Origin: DATGIQ01 sp035295665
GTDB lineage: Bacteria; Planctomycetota; Planctomycetia; Gemmatales; Gemmataceae
DNA: 7,116 nucleotides
Direction: 5' to 3'
Assembly (NCBI GenBank): GCA_035295665.1
Contig: DATGIQ010000081.1
Span: forward strand, 1 to 7,116
Under the pieces are notes generated by a model, which was not told the DNA's origin, did not search any database, and saw only the letters and a program-made list of their open reading frames with translations. This document shows, in pieces, positions 1-7,000 of this stretch (position 1 is its first letter; every line of letters starts with the position of its first letter). The position numbers and the translations under genes are program-made.

Positions 1-1
1 C

Positions 2-2101
2 AAATACAGCTTCGACATCAACCGGCCCGGGATGCTGCACGGCCGGATTCTTCGCTCTCCCTACGCCCACGCCAAGATCAAGAGCATCGATACCTCCGCG
101 GCGGAGAAGGTTCCTGGCTTCAAGGCCCTGTTTGTTCTGGCCAAGCCGGGAAGTGAGGTGTATTACGCCGGCGAAGAGATCCTCGGCGTCGCGGCCGGCA
201 CGGAGGAACAAGCCGCCGATGTCCTCCATGCGATAAAGATCGAGTACGAAATCCTCCCGCACTTGGTCAAGGAGGAAGACGCCCTCAAGGCCAAGGATCA
301 GAAAACGCTGAGCGGTCAGGGCAACCTGATCGCGGGCAACGAAGCCACCACCGGCAATGTCGACACCGCGTTCAAGGAAGCGGACGCCGTGGCGGAAGGC
401 ACCTACGGTGCCGCGACGATTTCGCATCAATGTCTGGAATCCCATGGTCTGGTCGCAGAATGGGACAAGGATGGCAACTTGACGGTCTGGGCCTCGACAC
501 AGGCGACGACCGGTACGGCCAATGAGCTGCGAAATTATTTCAAGATCCCGCAAGACAAGGTGAAGTGCATCACGCATTACATGGGCGGCGGCTTCGGAAG
601 CAAGTTCGGGGCCGATGTGCAAGGAAGGATCGCGGCTGAATTGGCCAAGAGAGCCGGCGGTCCGGTCAAGCTGATGCTCGACCGCGCCGAAGAGATCACG
701 TCGGCCGGCAACCGCCCGTCGGCTTATGGCAAGGTTAAAATCGCCGGTACCAAGGAAGGCAAGTTGACGGCTTTCCAAATTGAATGCTACGGATCGCCAG
801 GCGTGGGGACTGGCTCTACCGTCAACTTGAACCTGCTGCCGTATGTGTATGCGATCCCGAATATTCGCCGGAAAAATACGGTCGTTCGGCTAAACCACGG
901 CGGTGCGCGGGCCATGCGGGCACCGGGACATCCGCAGAATTGCATTTTGACCGAAGGAGCGGTCGACGATTTGGCCGCGAAGCTCAACATGGATCCGTTG
1001 CAATTGCGCATGAAGAATTTGCCGCAAAATGACTCCAGCGCAGCCCAGAATGCACCGCAATCCTGGAACGCGCTCCGCCACACCATCTACACCGATGAGC
1101 TAAAGATTGCCGCCGACCTGATGGAGTGGGGAAAGAAATGGCATCCGCCCGGCAAGGGACCGGGCAATGGTCCGATCAAGCACGGGATCGGCATGGCCAT
1201 GCACACTTGGGGCGGCGCTGGCTCGGATCAGCACGATGTCTTTGTGACCATCAGCAGCGATGGTTCGGCCCTGGTCACCAGCTCGACGCAAGACCTCGGC
1301 ACGGGCGAACGAACCGTGCTCGCCATCGTGACCGCGGAGACCCTGGGCTTGAATGTGCCCGACATCAGCATCAAGATTGGGGAGAGCCCCATCGGCCGCT
1401 CCGGCGGCTCGGGCGGCAGCACGACCTGTCCCGGTACCGCGCCGGCGGCTCTCAACGCTGCCTGTGCAGCGCGCGATGAACTCTTCCAAAAGATTGCTCA
1501 GCGCCTGGGCGCCAAGGCCGAAGATTTGACCATCACACCCGGCAAGATCGCTGATAAGGGCAACAACAAGAGCTGGTCCTGGAAGGAAGCCTGTGCCAAG
1601 CTCGGCATGGACTCGGTCCAAGGCAAGGGCAAATGGACGCCCGGGCTTTCGAATGTTTCGGTCGGCGGTGTGCAGATGGCCGAAGTCTCTGTCGACACCG
1701 AGACGGGCGTGGTTCGTGTCACGAAGATGGTGGCGGTGCAGGACTGCGGCATGGTCATCAACAAGCTCTGCTGCGAATCGCAAGTGGCGGGTGGGGTGAT
1801 CATGGGCGTGAACTATGCACTGTTCGAAGAAAATATCCTCGACCGAACCACCGGCCGCCAGGTCAATCCGGACATGGAGTTCTACAAGCTCGGCGGGATC
1901 GAGGATATGCCGAAGATCATCGTCCACATGCACGACATGCCCGAGCGGGGCGTCATCGGGATCGGTGAGCCGCCGACCATTTCAACGTGTGCGGCCATCG
2001 GCAATGCCATCCACAATGCAATCGGCGTCCGGGTGCCGTTCGCGCCCTTTACCCCCGATCGAGTACTCGCAGCTCTCTCGCAGAAGGGAGGGAACACCTA
2101 G
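2..2101 (+). CDS. Xanthine dehydrogenase/aldehyde oxidase-family molybdopterin-binding subunit, 5' partial
   Basis: This is the catalytic subunit of a molybdenum hydroxylase, which hydroxylates an aldehyde or N-heterocycle at a Mo-cofactor. The frame is open to the left edge. Ten codons before the ATG at 32 read KYSFDINRPG, the normal family lead-in to MLHGRILRSPYAHA, so 32 is an internal Met and probably only a few dozen N-terminal residues are missing. The first ~80 residues are the a/b hammerhead domain (YAGEEILGVAAGTEEQAADV). Numbering from Met at 32, the Mo-cofactor motifs are GGGFGSKFG (185-193, nt 584-610), GGARAMRAPG (290-299, nt 899-928), GGSGGS (458-463, nt 1403-1420) and GIGEPP, whose Glu646 (nt 1967-1969) aligns with the catalytic glutamate. 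All are intact, so the protein should be active. It is directly followed by the FAD subunit. The YagR/PaoC branch is favoured because of that partner. The substrate is unknown. Confidence 0.93.
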   Translation, partial: KYSFDINRPGMLHGRILRSPYAHAKIKSIDTSAAEKVPGFKALFVLAKPGSEVYYAGEEILGVAAGTEEQAADVLHAIKIEYEILPHLVKEEDALKAKDQKTLSGQGNLIAGNEATTGNVDTAFKEADAVAEGTYGAATISHQCLESHGLVAEWDKDGNLTVWASTQATTGTANELRNYFKIPQDKVKCITHYMGGGFGSKFGADVQGRIAAELAKRAGGPVKLMLDRAEEITSAGNRPSAYGKVKIAGTKEGKLTAFQIECYGSPGVGTGSTVNLNLLPYVYAIPNIRRKNTVVRLNHGGARAMRAPGHPQNCILTEGAVDDLAAKLNMDPLQLRMKNLPQNDSSAAQNAPQSWNALRHTIYTDELKIAADLMEWGKKWHPPGKGPGNGPIKHGIGMAMHTWGGAGSDQHDVFVTISSDGSALVTSSTQDLGTGERTVLAIVTAETLGLNVPDISIKIGESPIGRSGGSGGSTTCPGTAPAALNAACAARDELFQKIAQRLGAKAEDLTITPGKIADKGNNKSWSWKEACAKLGMDSVQGKGKWTPGLSNVSVGGVQMAEVSVDTETGVVRVTKMVAVQDCGMVINKLCCESQVAGGVIMGVNYALFEENILDRTTGRQVNPDMEFYKLGGIEDMPKIIVHMHDMPERGVIGIGEPPTISTCAAIGNAIHNAIGVRVPFAPFTPDRVLAALSQKGGNT
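2084..2092 (+). promoter_or_regulatory. Shine-Dalgarno site for the FAD subunit
   Basis: AAGGGAGGG lies inside the last codons of the molybdopterin subunit, 9 nt before the ATG at 2102. Together with the abutting TAG-ATG junction it fixes the start of the FAD subunit and suggests translational coupling of the two subunits. Confidence 0.7.
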
Positions 2102-3097
2102 ATGAAAAACTTCACCTATTATCGTCCCAAGACCACCGAAGAGGCCGTCGGACTGCTCGACAATCGATGGGGGCCGGCGGAGTTGTTGGCCGGGGGCACG
2201 GACCTGCTCGATTTGCAGAAGGAATATGTCGCCCAGCCAGACAAGGTCATTAGCCTGATCGGGATCGATACCTTGACGGGCATCAAGCCCGGGGGGAACG
2301 CCGCGATCATCGGCGCCATGACGAAGCTGGCGGAGATTGCCGAGCACCCGGAGCTGCGCAAGCTGTTTCCGGCGTTGACAACAGCCGCGGGGGACATCGG
2401 CGGCCCGCAGATTCGCAACATGGGCACGCTGGGCGGCAACCTGTGCCAGCGCAACCGCTGCTGGTATTTTCGCGATGAACATGTGCATTGTTTGCTCAAG
2501 GGTGGGGAGAAGTGCTTTGCCCTGGATGGCGAAAACCGTTACCATGCCATTTTCACGCAGGGGCACAAGTGCGTCATCGTTAGCCCCTCAACTCTTGCGC
2601 CGGCTCTCATTGCCCTGAACGCAGTCGCCAGTGTCCGAAGTCCCGACAAGACGCGCAGCGTCGCCTTGGCGAAGTTTTTCCACGCGCCATCGACCGCCGT
2701 GGAACGGGAGCACGTGCTGGCCGCCAACGAGATCGTGGAGTCGGTTACCATTCCCAAGGAAGGGCTCAAAAACGCCAGCTACGAGGTCCGCCAGAAGCAG
2801 TCGTACGATTGGCCAATGGTCCAGGCCGCGGTGGCGTTCAAGCTGGACGGCAGCAAGGTGAGTGGGGTGCGGATTGTGCTGGGCCACGTCGCTCCCACGC
2901 CGCTTCTTGCCGAGACGGCGGCTCGCGCCATCGAGGGCAAAGAGTTGACCGAGCAGTCGGCCGCGGCCGCCGGCAAGGCCGCTGCCGAAGGTGCGAAACC
3001 GCTCGCCCAGAACGGCTACAAGACCAAGCTCATCGAAGTGGCGGTCAAACGAGCCCTCTTGACCGCGGCCGGGCACAAGAAGTACTGGGAAGCGTAG
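2102..3097 (+). CDS. FAD-binding subunit of molybdenum hydroxylase with Fe-S cysteines (YagS/PaoB-like)
   Basis: This 331-residue protein is the flavin subunit that takes electrons from the Mo/Fe-S partners and passes them to an acceptor. The N-terminal FAD-binding domain (about 1-175) shows the FAD pyrophosphate loop LAGGTDLL (29-36) and the second flavin motif IGGPQIRNMGTLGGN (99-113). The C-terminal ~155 residues form the CO dehydrogenase flavoprotein C-terminal domain. Cys115, 120, 130, 138 and 157 lie in a segment absent from ordinary xanthine dehydrogenase flavin subunits. By memory alignment, Cys120, 130, 138 and 157 match the four cysteines of E. coli YagS/PaoB, which carries an extra [4Fe-4S] cluster. 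Length is normal. The start is set by a strong Shine-Dalgarno site and by the preceding stop at 2099-2101. There is no signal peptide; PaoABC is periplasmic through its [2Fe-2S] subunit, which is not visible here, so location is undecided. Confidence 0.93.
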   Translation: MKNFTYYRPKTTEEAVGLLDNRWGPAELLAGGTDLLDLQKEYVAQPDKVISLIGIDTLTGIKPGGNAAIIGAMTKLAEIAEHPELRKLFPALTTAAGDIGGPQIRNMGTLGGNLCQRNRCWYFRDEHVHCLLKGGEKCFALDGENRYHAIFTQGHKCVIVSPSTLAPALIALNAVASVRSPDKTRSVALAKFFHAPSTAVEREHVLAANEIVESVTIPKEGLKNASYEVRQKQSYDWPMVQAAVAFKLDGSKVSGVRIVLGHVAPTPLLAETAARAIEGKELTEQSAAAAGKAAAEGAKPLAQNGYKTKLIEVAVKRALLTAAGHKKYWEA

Positions 3098-3103
3098 TGT
3101 TCA

Positions 3104-3154
3104 GTCCGTGGTCCGTGGTCCGTAGTCCGTAGCAGCCTGCTACGGACTACGGAC
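3104..3154. repeat. Heptamer tandem repeat forming an 18-bp perfect hairpin
   Basis: Four tandem GTCCGTR units occupy 3104-3131 (two GTCCGTG, then two GTCCGTA). The last two, plus GCAG, form the left arm (3118-3135) of an exact 18-bp inverted repeat. The right arm is 3137-3154, containing two copies of TACGGAC, with a single C (3136) between the arms. In RNA the innermost pairs would open to form a loop. It begins 7 nt after the stop of the FAD subunit and has no T-run after it, so it is not a textbook terminator, though it could stall RNA polymerase or protect the 3' end of the hydroxylase mRNA. The repeated heptamer suggests a dispersed intergenic repeat family; that is inference. Confidence 0.85.
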
Positions 3155-3177
3155 ACCGCGCTGGGCGCGGTTCTCTT
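3155..3177 (+). terminator. Possible weak intrinsic terminator after the hydroxylase genes
   Basis: ACCGCG (3155-3160) and CGCGGT (3166-3171) form a 6-bp GC-rich stem with a CTGGG loop, followed by the pyrimidine stretch TTCTCTT ending at 3177. It directly follows the large hairpin at 3118-3154. The T-tract is poor, so termination is only plausible. Its position between the hydroxylase genes and the small-gene pair fits a transcript boundary. Confidence 0.35.
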
Positions 3178-3193
3178 GACCCCGCCCACGTCC

Positions 3194-3198
3194 GGGAG
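3194..3198 (+). promoter_or_regulatory. Shine-Dalgarno site for the 71-residue protein
   Basis: GGGAG sits 8 nt before the ATG at 3207. It supports that start over other in-frame Met codons further in and supports the small frame as a real gene. Confidence 0.6.
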
Positions 3199-3206
3199 AC
3201 TTTCGT

Positions 3207-3422
3207 ATGTCCGATACCCCTTCTTACCGTCCTCGTTGTATGAATTTGTACTGCAAGTCGATGATGGTCTACGGCGAGGATTTCGAGAGCGATCCGGATT
3301 ACCAGGCAGGGATGACCGATTTCTGGTGTGTGCGCACTTCCAAGAACGAAGGCCCCGATGGCGCGTCCGTTTCGCTGGAGCAATGCTCCAATCCCGAGCG
3401 GAGTTGTTTTGAAGAGTATTGA
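3207..3422 (+). CDS. Small acidic cysteine-containing protein of unknown function, 71 aa
   Basis: I do not recognise a named family, although the sequence looks like a conserved planctomycete hypothetical. The product is acidic (13 Asp/Glu against 6 Arg/Lys) and has five cysteines: Cys11 and Cys16 (CX4C, in RPRCMNLYCKSMMVYG), Cys41 in FWCV, and Cys60 and Cys67 (CX6C). The spacing suggests two half-sites that could bind a metal such as zinc, or redox-active thiols; this is inference. There is no signal peptide or membrane segment, so it should be cytoplasmic. A Shine-Dalgarno site is placed 8 nt before the ATG. The stop (3420-3422) abuts a possible GTG start and lies 9 nt before the ATG of the next small gene, so the two are probably co-transcribed and may work together. 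Confidence 0.72.
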   Translation: MSDTPSYRPRCMNLYCKSMMVYGEDFESDPDYQAGMTDFWCVRTSKNEGPDGASVSLEQCSNPERSCFEEY

Positions 3423-3431
3423 GTGCTGCTC

Positions 3432-3749
3432 ATGAGCACACCATTGGCTACGCACGATTATGTGCCGGGCGGCCAGGCTGCGGCCCTGGAGTTTCTGAAG
3501 CGAACGCGGTCGGAGCTGCGACAGCTACGTAAGGTGCGAGTCTGGACGGATAAGCTGCACGTCATCGATGTCAACAAGGACTTCTTTGAAATCCGTGGCA
3601 TCGGTTACGCCGATGCCGACATTCTGCTACTGCTCAAGTGTATCAATACCGCCTACAACCCCGAGACGATCCATCATCCCACGGACAACGCGTTCAAGGA
3701 ATTCGACACCGGCCGTCGTCATCCGTGGGCGGAGGATCGGGTGATGTGA
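3432..3749 (+). CDS. Small protein of unknown function, 105 aa, paired with the cysteine-containing protein
   Basis: No family is recognised. The ATG at 3432 begins MSTPLATHDYVPGG. An in-frame GTG at 3423, right after the upstream stop, would add three residues; neither has a strong Shine-Dalgarno site (GAGTG at 3421-3425 for the ATG, GAAGAG at 3411-3416 for the GTG), and I prefer the ATG. Numbered from it, residues 15-36 look like a basic amphipathic helix (LEFLKRTRSELRQLRKVRVW), 42-58 like beta strands (LHVIDVNKDFFEIRGIG), 59-74 like a hydrophobic helix with Cys70, and the tail is polar (HHPTDNAFKEFD). It is too short and too charged to be a membrane protein, and has no signal peptide. A small alpha/beta cytoplasmic protein is the most that can be said. 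Tight spacing with the preceding gene suggests one transcript. Confidence 0.65.
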   Translation: MSTPLATHDYVPGGQAAALEFLKRTRSELRQLRKVRVWTDKLHVIDVNKDFFEIRGIGYADADILLLLKCINTAYNPETIHHPTDNAFKEFDTGRRHPWAEDRVM

Positions 3750-3800
3750 ATTCGTAGGTGGGACGGTCTAACGAAACGTTCTGGCACGACGCAAACGACA

Positions 3801-3848
3801 ATCGCCGTTCCGCTCTCCTAGCAAACCGAAGCGGCGATGAGCGGAACG
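3801..3848. repeat. Interleaved inverted repeats (A-B-A'-B' order)
   Basis: ATCGCCG (3801-3807) is complementary to CGGCGAT (3832-3838). CGTTCCGCTC (3806-3815) is complementary to GAGCGGAACG (3839-3848). The two left arms overlap by two bases and the two right arms abut, so the pairings interleave. In RNA they would either form a pseudoknot or be mutually exclusive hairpins. The cluster is about 80 nt upstream of the -35 box of the next promoter and about 50 nt after the 105-residue gene, so it may act at the 3' end of the small-gene transcript. No T-run follows. Confidence 0.5.
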
Positions 3849-3929
3849 CACCTTCCGCGCAGCATGATTCCCCGAGCCGCCTCCCAGGACGGACGGAGCA
3901 GCATTTCCCGATCCGATCGGTCATTTTCC

Positions 3930-3958
3930 TTGACCTTACCGCTGGGCAGTGTTCTAAT
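3930..3958 (+). promoter_or_regulatory. Sigma70-like promoter for the large secreted-protein gene
   Basis: TTGACC (3930-3935) matches five of six bases of the -35 consensus. TCTAAT (3953-3958) matches five of six of the -10 consensus. The spacer is exactly 17 bp. Transcription would start near 3965, leaving a leader of about 90-100 nt before the coding start. This is the best promoter-like sequence I found in the non-coding parts of the window. Confidence 0.55.
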
Positions 3959-4040
3959 CGATTCGCGCTCTGTTCAACGGCGATGGAAAGAGGCGTCCCA
4001 TATTGCTGCCAATATCGGGTCCAGATCTTTGTTTTTCGCC

Positions 4041-4046
4041 AGGGAG
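4041..4046 (+). promoter_or_regulatory. Shine-Dalgarno-like site before the large secreted-protein gene
   Basis: AGGGAG is 8 nt before an in-frame GTG at 4055 and 17 nt before the ATG at 4064. Spacing favours GTG 4055, which would add only Met-Phe-Gln to the protein. The site shows that translation begins close to here and argues against the in-frame ATG at 3983. Confidence 0.45.
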
Positions 4047-4063
4047 ATAAGACTGTGTTTCAG

Positions 4064-7000
4064 ATGGCAAACAAGCGTCATGGACGGTCGCGTGTCGATT
4101 CCCGTTTTTCCAACCGGAAGATGTTCCGGCCACGGGTCGAATCATTGGAGCCCCGGCTGGTGCCGGCGAACGTCGATGTGCTTAGCTGGCACAATGACAA
4201 CTTGCTATCCGGTTCGAACAACCAGGAAGAAATCCTTACCCCGGCCAATGTGAGCTCCACCAACTTCGGCATGTTGTACAACTATCCGGTCGACGGCTAC
4301 GTCTACGCGCAGCCCTTGTACAAGTCGAATCTCACGCTGCCAGACGGAAGCACGCACAACGTTGTCTTCGTGGCAACCGAACACGATAGCGTCTATGCCT
4401 TTGATGGCGACAGTCCCAGTAACAGCCCGAACGGCGACGGGATCCTCTGGCACCGCAGCTTCATCAACTCGGCGAGCAAGATCACCACTGTTCCCAATGG
4501 AGACGTGAACAGCGGCGACATTCAGCCGGAAATCGGGATCACCGGCACCCCGGTGATCAACGCCGCCACCAATACGCTGTACGTCATTGCCAAGACGAAG
4601 GAGGTCCGGAGCACTACGGCCCATTATGTGCAAAAACTCTATGCCCTTGACATCACCACGGGGCAAGATGTGACGGCTCCATTCGTGATTGGCGACACCA
4701 CCGGGACGAACACCAACACCAGCATGATCTCCGTGCATGGCACCGGTGACGGCAACGTAGCGGGCACATTGACGTTCAATGCCCTGAAGGAGAACGACCG
4801 CTCGGCCTTGGCACTTTCCGGAGATGGGAGCACACTGTACGCGGTGTGGGCTTCGCACGGCGACCAGGGGCCTTATCACGGCTGGGTGGTTGCGTTTGAT
4901 GCGAAGAGCCTGCAGGCTTTATCCTGGTTCAACACGACCCCAAATAGCGGTCTGGGCGGGATTTGGCAAAGCGGGGGCGGGGTTGCGGTGGACCCCAACA
5001 CAGGTAATATTTTCTTCGCCACAGGGAATAGCAAGGCCGCGAATCTGCCACCCGGCGACTTGGGTGAAAGCGTCGTGGAATTGACCACCAGTGGCCAATT
5101 GACGCTCGCTGACTACTTCACGCCCAACAATAAAGCTGCCCTTGATCAAGTGGACGAAGACCTGGGTTCCGGTGGAACCATGTTGCTGCCGGATCAGCCC
5201 GGGCCATTTCCTCATTTGATGATCGAGACGGGGAAAGAGGGAAAAATCTACTTGCTCAATCGCGACGACCTGGGCAAGTACAAGACCGGCACGAATGGTG
5301 CTGACCGCGTCGTGCAAGAGCTGCCCCAGGGCGTCGCAGGCGTGTGGGCCTCGCCGGCCTTCTTCCTCACGGATCCGAGTACGAACAGCGGCCTCGTGTA
5401 CTACCACGGCTCCGGCGATCTCCTGAAGGCGTTTCGCTTGAGCAACGGGAAACTGACCGCGGTCAGCCCGTCGGGAAGCGATCGCTTCAACTTTCCGGGA
5501 GCCCAGCCCAGTGTCTCCTCCAACGGCACGCAGAACGGCATCGTGTGGGAATTACAAACGGATGGCTACAGCAGCAACCTTCCCGCGACTCTCCACGCCT
5601 ACGACGCCCTGAATCTGTCCAAGGAGCTATACCGCAGCGACCGGGAAACCGCGAATTCCGCAGGGTCCGCCTGGCTCCGCGATCCCATGGGGCCGGCGAC
5701 GAAATTCACCGTGCCTACGATCACCAATGGCCATGTGTACGCCGGCAGCGGCAATAGTGTTTCGATCTTTGGGCTGTTTGACCCGGTCACGGATGTCCCG
5801 ATTGCGCCCTCGAACCTGGTGGCCCAGACAATCGCTCCTACCGGAAAACAGGTCCATTTGACCTGGACCAACAGTGCCACGAACGCTACGGGAATTCGGA
5901 TTTACCGTTCGACCGACGGCGTCAACTTCACGCTGCTCACCACGGTGGGGCGATTCACCACGAGTTACACCGACCCCGCCACCTTGGCCGCCGCTTCGAC
6001 GTATCACTACCGTGTCGTGGCCACCAATCAGCTCGGCAACGGCGCGCCGAGCAACACGGCCGACGTCTCCACACCGGGAAAGCCCGTTCTCATGCTGGCC
6101 CGCGTCATCTCCACGGAAATTGACTTATCCTGGACCCGGACTGGGAACGATCATTACGATGTCGAGCGCTCCACGGATGGCGTGAATTTCACGGCCGTGA
6201 ACCCGGCGCCCATTCCGACCTCGGTGACAACCTATAGCGATACGGGCTTGTTGCCTGGCACGTATTACTACCAGATTCAGTCGATCAACGTGAATCCAGA
6301 TCAGTCATTTCTTTCGAACGTGGTCAGCGCCCAATTGACGACCGATCTGATCGATCACACTGCTGGGTTTAACTCGAACAGCGATCTCACGGCGAATGGC
6401 AGCGCGGTGTTCGCCGATGGCTTTACCCGGTTGACTGTTGGTGCCGTTAATGAAGCCGGGACCGTGTTTTCGAACACCCCGTTGAGCGTCGCCACGTTTT
6501 CCAGTACGTTCGATTTCCGCATCCACGAGGGCTCAGATCCGCGCGCCGACGGATTTACGTTCATCATCCAGGCGAACAGCCCGACCCAGCTCGGAGCGTT
6601 CGGCCCCGGGCTCGGCTACAGCGGGATTGGCCACAGCATCGCCATCAAATTCGATCTGTTTAAGCCTTCCGGCTACCACAGCTCGACGGGCCTGTACGTC
6701 AATGGCGATCCCCCCAATAACGACCCCGACACTCAGCCGGGCGATGTCTACGTCGACCTGGGCGGCACGGATGTCGATTTCAACAACCAGCACACCAAGG
6801 AAGTCGATTTGACCTACGACGGGACGACGTTGACCGAGACCATCACCGACACCGTGACGGGAGGCACGTTTACAACCACGTACACCATCAATATTCCCAT
6901 GGTCATAGGAAGTACGACCGCCTACATCGGCTTCGGGGGCGGTACCAGCGACCCGAACAACGCGGGGGGCACCTGCCTGCAGGATATCCAGACCTGGGTG

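Larger units (their letters stand above)
3750..4054. other. Non-coding spacer before the large secreted-protein gene
   Basis: About 305 bases with no convincing gene. It holds an inverted-repeat cluster (3801-3848), a sigma70-like promoter (3930-3958) and a 5' leader of roughly 100 nt. A + strand frame starting at 3837 crosses it but overlaps the following gene out of frame, has no Shine-Dalgarno site, and contains the promoter, so I regard it as spurious. I see no clear intrinsic terminator after the small-gene pair. Confidence 0.6.

Noticed and set aside
1100..1933. A 277-codon open frame on the minus strand
   Set aside because: It lies entirely opposite the conserved catalytic motifs of the molybdopterin subunit and its translation is rich in Arg, His, Ala and Asp, as expected from the antisense of a GC-rich gene. 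No Shine-Dalgarno site or recognisable domain.
3176..3204. TTGACC at 3176-3181 as a -35 box for the small-gene pair
   Set aside because: At 17-bp spacing the -10 position reads ACTTTC, a poor match, and the site overlaps the leader and Shine-Dalgarno region, leaving no room for a start upstream of the gene.
3913..3920. CCGATCGG palindrome as an operator upstream of the promoter
   Set aside because: It is a perfect 8-bp palindrome just before the -35 box, but such a short site is expected by chance in GC-rich DNA and has no flanking symmetry.
3837..4253. A 138-codon + strand frame across the spacer
   Set aside because: It overlaps the LEPR-signature gene out of frame, contains the likely promoter, lacks a Shine-Dalgarno site and has a low-complexity Arg/Ser-rich translation with no recognisable family.
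4205..4879. A 224-codon minus-strand frame
   Set aside because: It is antisense to the conserved beta-propeller segment, whose + strand codons match a known family. The minus frame shows no domain.
5906..6193. Repeated RSTDGVNFT as a recent tandem duplication
   Set aside because: The two copies are the same FN3 strand motif in adjacent domains. The DNA differs at several third positions and the rest of the domains diverge, so this is ordinary domain-family similarity.
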